NCBI GenBank assembly: GCA_001604495.1
Contig: LVBR01000022.1
Coordinates: forward strand, 1-5,613
Reading direction: 5' to 3'
DNA from: Acholeplasmatales bacterium Tener_01
GTDB lineage: Bacteria; Bacillota_I; Bacilli_A; ML615J-28; CAG-698
DNA: 5,613 bases
Shown: positions 1-5,613 of the stretch, piece after piece
How positions within the stretch are numbered: the stretch's first letter is position 1
Layout of the letters: each line of letters opens with the position of its first letter
The notes under the pieces: generated by a model
Database searches by the model: none
Seen by the model: only the letters and a program-made list of their open reading frames with translations
Told to the model about the DNA's origin: nothing
Program-made: the position numbers and the translations under genes

Positions 1-726
1 AGTGGTAAAAGTACTTTAGTACAACTATTTAATGGCCTACTTACTCCAAGTAACGGAGAAGTAAATGTCTTCGATAAGATAATAACCCATAAGAAAAAAA
101 CAAAATTAAAGAGTGTTAGAAGAAGAGTTGGATTAGTATTTCAGTTTCCTGAATACCAACTATTTGAAGAAACAGTATTAAAAGATGTAATGTTTGGTCC
201 TAAGAACTTTGGACTTGATAATATCGAAGAGCGCAGTAAAAAAGCTATTTTAGAGGTAGGATTAACTGAAGAAATCTTTAATGAGAGCCCATTCTCTTTA
301 AGTGGCGGTCAAATGCGTAGGGTAGCAATTGCAGGTATACTTGCAAGTGATCCGGATATTTTGATATTTGATGAACCAACAGTTGGACTTGACCCTAAAG
401 GTAAAAGTGATTTACTTGAATTACTTGATCGCTTAAATAAAGAATATAAAAAGACAATAATCTTTATCACTCATGATATGGAAGTTGTTGGGGAATGTAG
501 CAGTAGAGTAATTGTTTTAGATAAAGGTAATATTTGTTTTGATGGAACAAAATATGAATTATTTAAAGATAGTGACTTTGTTAAAAGTCACAGCCTTGCT
601 TATCCAACAATTATTAGAATGTTAAAAGATGTAAAAGAAAAGCTAAATATTGATATTGATATATATCAATACACAATTGAAGATGCATACAAGGAACTAA
701 GTCGTGTTCTAGGTGGCCAAAAATGA
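1..726 (+). CDS. ecfA2: ECF transporter energy-coupling ATPase EcfA2, 5'-truncated by the window edge
   Basis: ATP-hydrolysing subunit of an energy-coupling factor transporter. It pairs with EcfA1 on the cytoplasmic face and drives vitamin or metal uptake through EcfT and interchangeable S-components. The open frame runs from base 1, giving 241 visible residues. It begins with SGKST, the end of Walker A, so roughly 40 N-terminal residues lie outside the window. Numbered from the first visible residue: Q-loop Gln48 in VFQFPEYQLFEE, signature LSGGQ at 100-104, Walker B LIFDE with Glu125, D-loop GLDP at 129-132 and switch His158. The phrases FQFPEYQLFEETVLKDV and SPFSLSGGQMRRVAIAG are typical of EcfA2 as opposed to EcfA1. 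An internal ATG at 190 is not the start, because homology continues upstream of it. The stop TGA overlaps the ecfT start (ATGA). EcfA1 is expected just upstream. Domain assignment is very secure; the A2 subtype rests on remembered family wording. Confidence 0.95.
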   Translation, partial: SGKSTLVQLFNGLLTPSNGEVNVFDKIITHKKKTKLKSVRRRVGLVFQFPEYQLFEETVLKDVMFGPKNFGLDNIEERSKKAILEVGLTEEIFNESPFSLSGGQMRRVAIAGILASDPDILIFDEPTVGLDPKGKSDLLELLDRLNKEYKKTIIFITHDMEVVGECSSRVIVLDKGNICFDGTKYELFKDSDFVKSHSLAYPTIIRMLKDVKEKLNIDIDIYQYTIEDAYKELSRVLGGQK

Positions 727-1700
727 ATGGAAGAATAGTATTTGGTCAATACTATAACTCTAATTCCTGGATTCATAGACTTGATCCAAGAGTTAAGTTA
801 ATAAGTGTATTACTTTTCATGATTTCTTTGTTTTTGGTTAGAAACATCTTTTGTTTGATTGGCTTTTTAGGGTTTTTGATGATATTAATTATCACAAGTA
901 AAATCCCATTTGCTAAGTTTTTAAATAGTATTAAGATGATGACATTTGTTTTAATACTAACATTCATTATTCAAGTAGTATTTAGAGATGATGGAGAACT
1001 ATTATATAGCTTTGATTTTAATTTTACATATCTATCAATAGGAGTAATTGTAACTATAATTACTCTATGGGTATTATTTTCTAAGTATATTAAATTCTTT
1101 AAAGCAACCATATTAGTTTTAGTATTATTAGGATTTTTTGTATATCAATACTATGTTAGCTTTGGTGGATTAATAACAATCTACACTATCAATATCTACG
1201 ATGGTGGATTAATGATGGGAGCATATATCGTTTTAAGGATTGTGGCACTATTATTTATTAGTAGTCTACTTACCCTTTCAACTACGCCTCTAGAACTTAA
1301 CAATGCTTTAGAAAAACTACTTAGATTTTTAAAAGTATTCAAAGTTAAAGTATCCATTTTAACAATGATGATGTCAATTGCTTTAAGATTTATCCCAACA
1401 TTAATCAATGAATCTGATAAGATCTTAAAAGCACAAGCAAGCCGTGGCTGTGATTTTAGCGAAGGAAGATTCAGTGAAAGAATTAGACAAATCATTTCAC
1501 TAATTGTTCCTATGTTTGTAATTGCATATAAGAGAGCATATGATTTAGCTGATGCAATGGAGGCTAGAGGATATGTTCCTGACAAGGAGCGTTCATCAAT
1601 TTTTGTTATGAAGTATCGTTTTTCTGATTACTTAGTATATGTATTTGATATATTGCTTCTTGCTACATGCATTTTTGTGAAGGTGAGATATGCGTTTTAA
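723..1700 (+). CDS. ecfT: ECF transporter transmembrane scaffold protein EcfT, with an extra hydrophobic insert
   Basis: Membrane scaffold of the ECF transporter, which couples the EcfA1/EcfA2 ATPases to substrate-binding S-components. The N-terminus carries the family motif G-Q-Y...S-W-I-H-R-L-D-P-R-V-K-L (residues 8-26). The C-terminal coupling domain has IALRFIPTL (219-227) and the two Arg-Gly coupling signatures, QASRG (238-242) and MEARGY (279-284), whose helices dock on the ATPases. The protein has 325 residues, against about 265 for common EcfT proteins. The excess lies around residues 99-150, where two additional hydrophobic segments (about 103-119 and 128-146) sit between the usual GxLL segment and the DGGLMMGAYIVLRI helix. 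The start at 723 has AGGTGG at 711-716 and a six-base spacer, and overlaps the ecfA2 stop by 4 bases, so translation is probably coupled. The end overlaps truA by 11 bases. The family call is secure; whether the insert is functional is unknown. Confidence 0.94.
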   Translation: MNGRIVFGQYYNSNSWIHRLDPRVKLISVLLFMISLFLVRNIFCLIGFLGFLMILIITSKIPFAKFLNSIKMMTFVLILTFIIQVVFRDDGELLYSFDFNFTYLSIGVIVTIITLWVLFSKYIKFFKATILVLVLLGFFVYQYYVSFGGLITIYTINIYDGGLMMGAYIVLRIVALLFISSLLTLSTTPLELNNALEKLLRFLKVFKVKVSILTMMMSIALRFIPTLINESDKILKAQASRGCDFSEGRFSERIRQIISLIVPMFVIAYKRAYDLADAMEARGYVPDKERSSIFVMKYRFSDYLVYVFDILLLATCIFVKVRYAF

Positions 1701-2421
1701 ATGTGAATGTAGTTACGATGGAACTAGTTACAACGGATTTCAAAGGCAAAAGAATGCCCCATCTATTCAAGAAGAAATCGAAAAAGCTTTAGAAAAGGTA
1801 TTGGGTTCTTTTGTAAAAATCACTGCTAGTGGAAGAACTGATAGTGGTGTTCATGCAGTTGGCCAAGTATTTCATTTTGATACTGATTTAAAAATCAGTG
1901 AAAATGGCTTAAAGCGTGCCATTAATTCATATCTACCAAGTGATATTCATATAAATAGTGTCGAAAAAGTTAGTGACGATTTCCATGCAAGGTTTGATGC
2001 TACAAAAAAAGAATATCATTACTTCATTAATTTTGGTGAATATGACCCAATTAAAAGAAATTATGTTTACCAATACCCTTACAAAAAAGTAAATAGGGAT
2101 TTGATATATGAAGCAAGTAGATTATTTATTGGAACAATTGACTTTCGTTCATTTACTAAAAATCAATCATTAGATAATACTATAAGAACTATCTACTCAA
2201 TTGATTTTAAGTGGGATAATGATTTGCTTGAAATTGCTATAATCGGTAATGGATTTATGCAAAATATGGTTAGAATTATGGTTGCCATGTGGCTTGAAGT
2301 TGGTCGTGGCAAAATAGCTACAAGCGATTTAAAAGATATTATAGAGAAGAGGAATCGTACTTTGGCTCCAAAGACTGCCCCAGGATGTGGGTTATATCTT
2401 TACAAAGTATATTATGAATAA
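1690..2421 (+). CDS. truA: tRNA pseudouridine(38-40) synthase TruA
   Basis: Cytoplasmic enzyme that isomerises uridines at positions 38-40 of the tRNA anticodon stem-loop to pseudouridine. At 243 residues it is full length for Firmicute TruA. The start is the classic family N-terminus, MRFKCECSYDGTSYNGFQRQ, followed by the active-site motif SGRTDSGVHAVGQV with catalytic Asp51 (equivalent to Asp60 of E. coli TruA). Further family blocks visible are DFHARFDATKKEYHY (residues 97-111), FRSFTK (152-157) and GNGFMQNMVRIM (191-202). The ATG at 1690 is preceded by AAGGTGA (1680-1686) at a rather tight three-base spacing. It lies inside the end of ecfT, an arrangement that fits coupled translation. 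In many Firmicutes truA follows ecfT and precedes rplM-rpsI; here two signalling genes follow instead. Confidence 0.96.
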   Translation: MRFKCECSYDGTSYNGFQRQKNAPSIQEEIEKALEKVLGSFVKITASGRTDSGVHAVGQVFHFDTDLKISENGLKRAINSYLPSDIHINSVEKVSDDFHARFDATKKEYHYFINFGEYDPIKRNYVYQYPYKKVNRDLIYEASRLFIGTIDFRSFTKNQSLDNTIRTIYSIDFKWDNDLLEIAIIGNGFMQNMVRIMVAMWLEVGRGKIATSDLKDIIEKRNRTLAPKTAPGCGLYLYKVYYE

Positions 2422-2423
2422 AC

Positions 2424-4298
2424 ATGAATGATAAATCCTTTTATTTAAAATCTTTTTATGAAAACGAGAAAGATGCTAACCGCCATATGGCGTTAGCACT
2501 AGTGTTTTCAGCTGTACTTTTGTTAATAGTATGGGTTTGCTACTTGGCTGGTGTATTTTCGGTTGCGAAAACGACACTAGCAATTTTGAATGTGGCAATA
2601 CCAATTAATGTATTGATACTTATTGTTCCAGTATTTATGATTAAATCACCAATGAGTGAAAAACCTTGGTTCAAGTATTTCGTATCGCTACTACTTATTG
2701 CGGTTATAACAGTATTAAATATTGTTATGCCAAAGCATGTAGTCCTTGGTTGGGCACTTTGTATCTTTGTTACTAATCACTATTACAACCCAAGAATGTG
2801 TAAGATTAATTATGCAATAGTTTTAGTGATGATGCTTGTGGCAATGTATGGTGGTATGTTTTTAGGTGAGTTTGATGCTCATCTACTTACTGGTGAACTT
2901 AATGAAGCTGAAGGAATGATATATAATTATCGTTTTACAACTCCATACCCAGATACTGTAACTGGCAGATTTAATTATTTGCATGATTTATTACAAATAG
3001 GAGTTAATAGATATTTTTCAATATTCATTTTCTATTATTTAGGTAGAGCGGGTTTAATTACAATTATTTTCTATGCATCAAAGAGATTAAATATTCGTAC
3101 TAATAAACTATTCTTAGATGAAATTGCTGGTAACGCTGAAAAAGAAAAAGCAGCAGTTGAGCTTGATATTGCTAAATCAATTCAACTTCAAACAGTTCCT
3201 AATGAATTCGTTTTAAATGAAGAAATTGAAATTCAAGCAGAGTTAAAAGCTGCTAAGGTTGTTGGTGGTGACTTCTATGACTACTTTAAGTTAGATAGTG
3301 ATCATGTGGCAATTGTTATTGGTGATGTAAGTGGTAAGGGAATCCCCGCCGCAATGTTTATGATGAAGACTATCACTTGCTTTAAAAACTATGCAAGTAT
3401 TGATCTATCACCATCAGAGACTTTAAAGAAAGTTAATAAAAAAATATATGATGGTAACGAATCTAATATGTTTGTTACATGTTTGTATGCTATAATTAAC
3501 ACGAAGACTGGTTTAGTAAGATTTAGTAATGCTGGTCACAATCCACCAATTGTTGGACAAAAGCAACATTTCTCATTCTTACAATGCAAGAGTGGCTTTG
3601 TACTTGGTGCTTTAAGTGATGCGATAGTTGCTGATGAAGAGTACACTCTACGTAATGGTGATCTAATCACTTTATATACTGATGGTATAACTGAAGCTAA
3701 GAATGAAAAAGGCGAGTTCTTTGGTGAAAAACGTCTTTTAGATGTCTTTAATGCTAAAGAATATTCTTGCTTACTAGATATTCATCACTCATTGAAAGAT
3801 GATGTATTAGCATTTTGTGGCGATGAAGATCAAAGCGATGATATTACATATATCACTTTAAAATATCATGGTGATAAATATGTATATGAATCAATGAAGA
3901 TATCTTCACTAAAAGAAAATGTTCAAAAATTGCTTGATTTTTTAGAGGAATTCAGTATTAAGAATAATCTTGATAGACACTTCACAAACAACTTGTTGGT
4001 TGTTGGGGATGAGTTATTATCGAATATAGTTAAATTTGGTTATCCAGATAATCCAGGAGAAATCTATATTAGAGCCCTATATAACTTAGACAAAGAAGAA
4101 TTTGCATTAATTATTGTTGACCATGGTGTTCCATTTGATCCATTTAGTATCGATAATAAACCACTTGATGGTGACTTTATGAATAGAGCTGAAGGCGGAC
4201 TTGGAATACTAATTGTTAAAAAGCTTATGGATGAGTATGCATACGATAATATCAATGGCAAGAATATAATCACATTAAAGAAGAGAATGAATAAATAG
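2424..4298 (+). CDS. Membrane-anchored PPM (SpoIIE/RsbU-type) phosphatase fused to an RsbW-like HATPase kinase domain
   Basis: Predicted bifunctional partner-switching receptor of 624 residues. Six hydrophobic helices are visible at about 22-44, 51-73, 85-102, 104-118, 128-148 and 197-218. Lys/Arg-bearing short loops at 74-84 and 119-127 suggest both termini are inside, which places the 149-196 loop outside. A charged signalling helix (about 226-259, with the RsbU-like phrase ELDIAKSIQLQTVP) leads into a PPM phosphatase domain (about 265-482). Its metal ligands are intact: Asp283 (GGDFYD), Asp301 (GDVSGKG), Asp420 (YTDGITEA) and Asp473 (SDDIT). A GHKL/HATPase domain follows (about 488-622), with N-box Glu530 and Asn534 (GDELLSNIVKFGY), Asp566 (VDHGVPFDP) and the Gly box GGLGI (591-595). 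By family knowledge, the first domain dephosphorylates and the second phosphorylates a serine in a STAS partner, and the next gene encodes one. The ATG at 2424 is two bases after the truA stop with no recognisable Shine-Dalgarno, so it is probably read by reinitiation. The frame has a stop just upstream (2415-2417), so no earlier start exists. The input signal is unknown. Confidence 0.92.
   Translation: MNDKSFYLKSFYENEKDANRHMALALVFSAVLLLIVWVCYLAGVFSVAKTTLAILNVAIPINVLILIVPVFMIKSPMSEKPWFKYFVSLLLIAVITVLNIVMPKHVVLGWALCIFVTNHYYNPRMCKINYAIVLVMMLVAMYGGMFLGEFDAHLLTGELNEAEGMIYNYRFTTPYPDTVTGRFNYLHDLLQIGVNRYFSIFIFYYLGRAGLITIIFYASKRLNIRTNKLFLDEIAGNAEKEKAAVELDIAKSIQLQTVPNEFVLNEEIEIQAELKAAKVVGGDFYDYFKLDSDHVAIVIGDVSGKGIPAAMFMMKTITCFKNYASIDLSPSETLKKVNKKIYDGNESNMFVTCLYAIINTKTGLVRFSNAGHNPPIVGQKQHFSFLQCKSGFVLGALSDAIVADEEYTLRNGDLITLYTDGITEAKNEKGEFFGEKRLLDVFNAKEYSCLLDIHHSLKDDVLAFCGDEDQSDDITYITLKYHGDKYVYESMKISSLKENVQKLLDFLEEFSIKNNLDRHFTNNLLVVGDELLSNIVKFGYPDNPGEIYIRALYNLDKEEFALIIVDHGVPFDPFSIDNKPLDGDFMNRAEGGLGILIVKKLMDEYAYDNINGKNIITLKKRMNK
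2474..2498 (+). other. GC-rich hairpin in the early coding region of the phosphatase/kinase gene
   Basis: An inverted repeat with one bulged C: TGCTAA and CGCC (2474-2479 and 2481-2484) pair with GGCG and TTAGCA (2489-2498) around an ATAT loop. It gives 10 base pairs, and the core CGCCATATGGCG is a perfect 12-base palindrome. It lies 50 bases after a start codon that has no Shine-Dalgarno, and is GC-rich for this genome. No T-tract follows, so it is not a terminator. It could be a pause, processing or translation-control element, or chance within codons 17-25. The structure is seen directly; the role is unproven. Confidence 0.4.
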
Positions 4299-4302
4299 GA
4301 GA
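4297..4302 (+). promoter_or_regulatory. Strong ribosome binding site of the STAS-kinase gene
   Basis: AGGAGA, six bases before the ATG at 4308, is the best Shine-Dalgarno match in the operon. Its first two bases are the last two bases of the upstream gene's TAG stop. It fixes the start of the STAS-kinase gene and contrasts with the phosphatase/kinase gene, which has no visible site. This implies more STAS protein than phosphatase/kinase from the same mRNA. Confidence 0.85.
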
Positions 4303-4307
4303 ACAAA

Positions 4308-5465
4308 ATGAAATTTAGCGAAAACGAAAACAAATTGACAATTTTCTTTGAGGGGAAAGTAGACTCAATTAATGCTGGCGAAGTTGATGAAGAAATAAAC
4401 GGCATTATTAGTGGCAAAGAGGACAAGGAATTGATTTTGAATTTTGCTTCTTTGGATTATATTTCAAGTGCTGGTTTAAGAATTATCCTTAAATTAATGA
4501 AGAAGATGAAGAGCGTTGAAGTAGTTGATGCTTCATCTGAGATATATGAAATACTAGAAATGACTGGTTTCACTCAACTTATTAATGTTAAAAAAGCCTA
4601 CAAAGTTTTAAGCGTTGATGGCTGTAAGGTAATTGGTGAAGGCGCTAAAGGAATTGTATATCGTTATAATAGCGACACTATTATCAAAGTATACAAGAAA
4701 AATGATGTTCTTCCTATGATTCAAAGAGAAAGAGAACTTGCTAAAAAAGCCTTTATTCTAGGAATCCCTACCGCAATCTCTTACGACGTTGTTAAAGTTG
4801 GTGATAGTTATGCATCAGTATTCGAACTTTTGGATTGTGATAGTATGTCTACAGTTGTGGCAAGCGGTAAAGATAAGATTGAAGAATGTGCTGAAGGTTA
4901 TGCTAAACTATTAAAACAAATTCACACAACTATGGTTAATGTAAATGATATGCCATGTGTAGATAAATTACTTGATACTTGGTATAAAAATAGCGAAAAA
5001 TACCTTGATGATGAGGCAAAAGAAAAGGCTCGTAAGTTACTTGATAACCTAGATGAGCCTAATACAATGATTCATGGTGATTATCATACTAACAATGTAA
5101 TGATTCAAAAAGATGAATTGATTTTGATTGATATGGATACATTATCTTATGGTAATCCAATTGTGGAACTTGCAATTGTGGACTTCACATACAACAGTTT
5201 TAACCAATATGATGAGAATAACTCAAAAGATTTCTTAGGAATTAATAAAGAAGATGCAAAAGAATTCTACAAGTATTTCTTGAAATACTATTTTGAAGGG
5301 TTAGGAAGCGATGAAATAAAGAAGAATCAAGAAAAGATTGAACTACTTAGCCACTTTAGAATTCTAAATCATATTATCAAGAGAAATTACAAAGAAGAAA
5401 TCATTAAAGAAGTTGCAGGTAAAGTAAAAGAACTAGTAGCTAAAGTTGATGATTTGAATTTATAA
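4308..5465 (+). CDS. STAS (anti-sigma factor antagonist-like) domain fused to an APH-fold phosphotransferase
   Basis: Two-domain cytoplasmic protein of 385 residues. Residues 1 to about 101 form a STAS domain like RsbV/SpoIIAA, with the conserved loop LDYISSAGLRIIL (49-61); Ser54 aligns with the serine phosphorylated in that family. Residues about 105-385 form an aminoglycoside-phosphotransferase/choline-kinase-type kinase: glycine loop GEGAKG (110-115), Lys127 in IIKVY, Brenner motif HGDYHTNN (256-263) with catalytic Asp258 and Asn263, and metal ligand Asp275 in LIDMDTLSYGNP. All catalytic residues appear intact. The wording matches, from memory, the uncharacterised APH family TIGR02172; the small-molecule or protein substrate is unknown. 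It is read from ATG 4308 with a strong AGGAG ribosome binding site, nine bases after the phosphatase/kinase gene. That protein is probably its enzyme partner, acting on Ser54. It is the last gene before the terminator. Drug resistance should not be inferred from the fold. Confidence 0.92.
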   Translation: MKFSENENKLTIFFEGKVDSINAGEVDEEINGIISGKEDKELILNFASLDYISSAGLRIILKLMKKMKSVEVVDASSEIYEILEMTGFTQLINVKKAYKVLSVDGCKVIGEGAKGIVYRYNSDTIIKVYKKNDVLPMIQRERELAKKAFILGIPTAISYDVVKVGDSYASVFELLDCDSMSTVVASGKDKIEECAEGYAKLLKQIHTTMVNVNDMPCVDKLLDTWYKNSEKYLDDEAKEKARKLLDNLDEPNTMIHGDYHTNNVMIQKDELILIDMDTLSYGNPIVELAIVDFTYNSFNQYDENNSKDFLGINKEDAKEFYKYFLKYYFEGLGSDEIKKNQEKIELLSHFRILNHIIKRNYKEEIIKEVAGKVKELVAKVDDLNL

Positions 5466-5472
5466 AAAAAAT

Positions 5473-5506
5473 TAGAAGTGCAAAAGCACTTCTATTTTTC
5501 TTTTTT
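5473..5506 (+). terminator. Rho-independent terminator of the operon, probably bidirectional
   Basis: Perfect 9-bp stem TAGAAGTGC (5473-5481) and GCACTTCTA (5486-5494), AAAA loop, then TTTTTCTTTTTT (5495-5506). It begins eight bases after the STAS-kinase stop. An eight-A run (5464-5471) precedes the stem, so on the minus strand the same hairpin is followed by a T-run after one base. The convergent minus-strand gene has its TAG stop in the right arm (5492-5494), which fits a shared terminator for both transcription units. Confidence 0.93.
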
Positions 5507-5613
5507 GACACTTGTACGTATTCGTTTAAATATCATAATAATTATTAAAATTAGAATATTGATTAATATGATTACTGGACCAGTAGTTACATTTGCATGG
5601 AAACTTATAATAA
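5492..5613 (-). CDS. C-terminal end of a convergent membrane protein, possibly an ABC-3 type metal permease (partial)
   Basis: Reading the minus strand from the right edge gives 39 codons without a stop (5611 down to 5495), then TAG at 5494-5492. The visible peptide begins IISFHANVTTGPVIIL, continues as a strongly hydrophobic helix (residues about 12-28) and ends in a basic tail, KRIRTSVKKEK. That is what a last membrane helix plus cytoplasmic tail looks like. The stop lies in the terminator hairpin, as expected of a real convergent gene end. The S-F-x5-T-G-P-x-I-I-L pattern recalls the last helix of ZnuB/AdcB-type zinc or manganese ABC permeases (ABC-3 family). That match is from memory over a very short stretch and is tentative. 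The remainder of the gene lies beyond the window. Confidence 0.55.
   Translation of the reverse strand, partial: IISFHANVTTGPVIILINILILIIIMIFKRIRTSVKKEK

Noticed and set aside
724..726. UGA read as Trp (Mycoplasma code)
   Set aside because: UGA ends ecfA2 at the canonical overlap with ecfT, and Trp residues in the window's proteins are encoded by UGG.
773..967. Minus-strand open frame of 64 codons
   Set aside because: It lies entirely inside ecfT, has no recognisable motif, and is antisense to a well-supported membrane protein gene.
1041..1066. Inverted repeat GAGTAATT / AATTACTC with an eight-base loop in ecfT
   Set aside because: It is a short AT-rich stem inside coding sequence with no T-tract or position suggesting function; such repeats are expected by chance at this composition.
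1196..1585. Minus-strand open frame of 129 codons
   Set aside because: It is antisense to the conserved C-terminal coupling domain of ecfT; the apparent composition reflects the opposite strand's codons, and no ribosome site or family motif is seen.
2235..2243. TGCTATAAT, an extended -10 promoter match inside truA, upstream of the receptor gene
   Set aside because: There is no -35 element at a usable distance. The identical nine bases recur at 3488-3496 inside the phosphatase domain, where the codons are again Ala-Ile-Ile, so chance in an AT-rich genome is the simpler explanation.
2487..2489. Alternative receptor start at Met22
   Set aside because: It has no Shine-Dalgarno, would remove the cytoplasmic N-terminus and begin within the first membrane helix, and lies in a hairpin; ATG 2424 fits the tight operon spacing better.
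4064..4426. Minus-strand open frame of 120 codons
   Set aside because: It spans the antisense of the HATPase domain end and the STAS start across a clear gene junction; its Ser/Leu/Ile-rich composition is typical of a shadow frame.
4620..5465. Aminoglycoside resistance gene
   Set aside because: The fold and Brenner motif are shared with choline, fructosamine, thiamine and other kinases. Fusion to STAS and the operon context indicate signalling or metabolism, and nothing points to drug recognition.

Overview
This is a fully coding, AT-rich window with a compact plus-strand operon. It suggests a low-GC Gram-positive bacterium (Bacillota, perhaps an Erysipelotrichia- or Acholeplasma-like gut lineage; the exact family cannot be read from the sequence). 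The pointers are the ecfA2-ecfT-truA gene order common in Firmicutes, AGGAGG-like ribosome binding sites, overlapping genes and AT-biased codons. UGA is used as a stop (end of ecfA2) and Trp is encoded by UGG, so the code is the standard bacterial one and not the Mycoplasma code.

Layout. Positions 1-726 hold the 3' part of ecfA2, cut by the window edge inside Walker A. ecfT (723-1700) overlaps it by 4 bases and truA (1690-2421) overlaps ecfT by 11. Together these encode energy-coupling components of a group II ECF vitamin/metal uptake transporter and a tRNA pseudouridine synthase. Two signalling genes follow after gaps of only 2 and 9 bases. The first (2424-4298) encodes a six-helix membrane protein with a cytoplasmic SpoIIE/RsbU-type PPM phosphatase fused to an RsbW/SpoIIAB-type HATPase kinase domain. 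The second (4308-5465) encodes a STAS (RsbV/SpoIIAA-like) domain fused to a complete aminoglycoside-phosphotransferase-fold kinase. A strong hairpin terminator (5473-5506) ends the operon. It appears bidirectional and overlaps the stop codon of a convergent minus-strand gene, whose last 39 codons (5492-5611) encode a membrane protein tail resembling ABC-3 metal permeases.

The most interesting content is the signalling pair. It looks like a complete partner-switching module compressed into two polypeptides. The opposing enzymes (phosphatase and kinase acting on a STAS serine) sit in one membrane receptor, and the STAS substrate is covalently attached to a small-molecule-type kinase. No sigma factor is present between the pair and the terminator. 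The natural reading is that STAS phosphorylation controls, localises or reports on the attached phosphotransferase, not a sigma factor. The domains are directly visible in the sequence; the circuit is inference.

There is no stretch longer than 300 bases without a gene.
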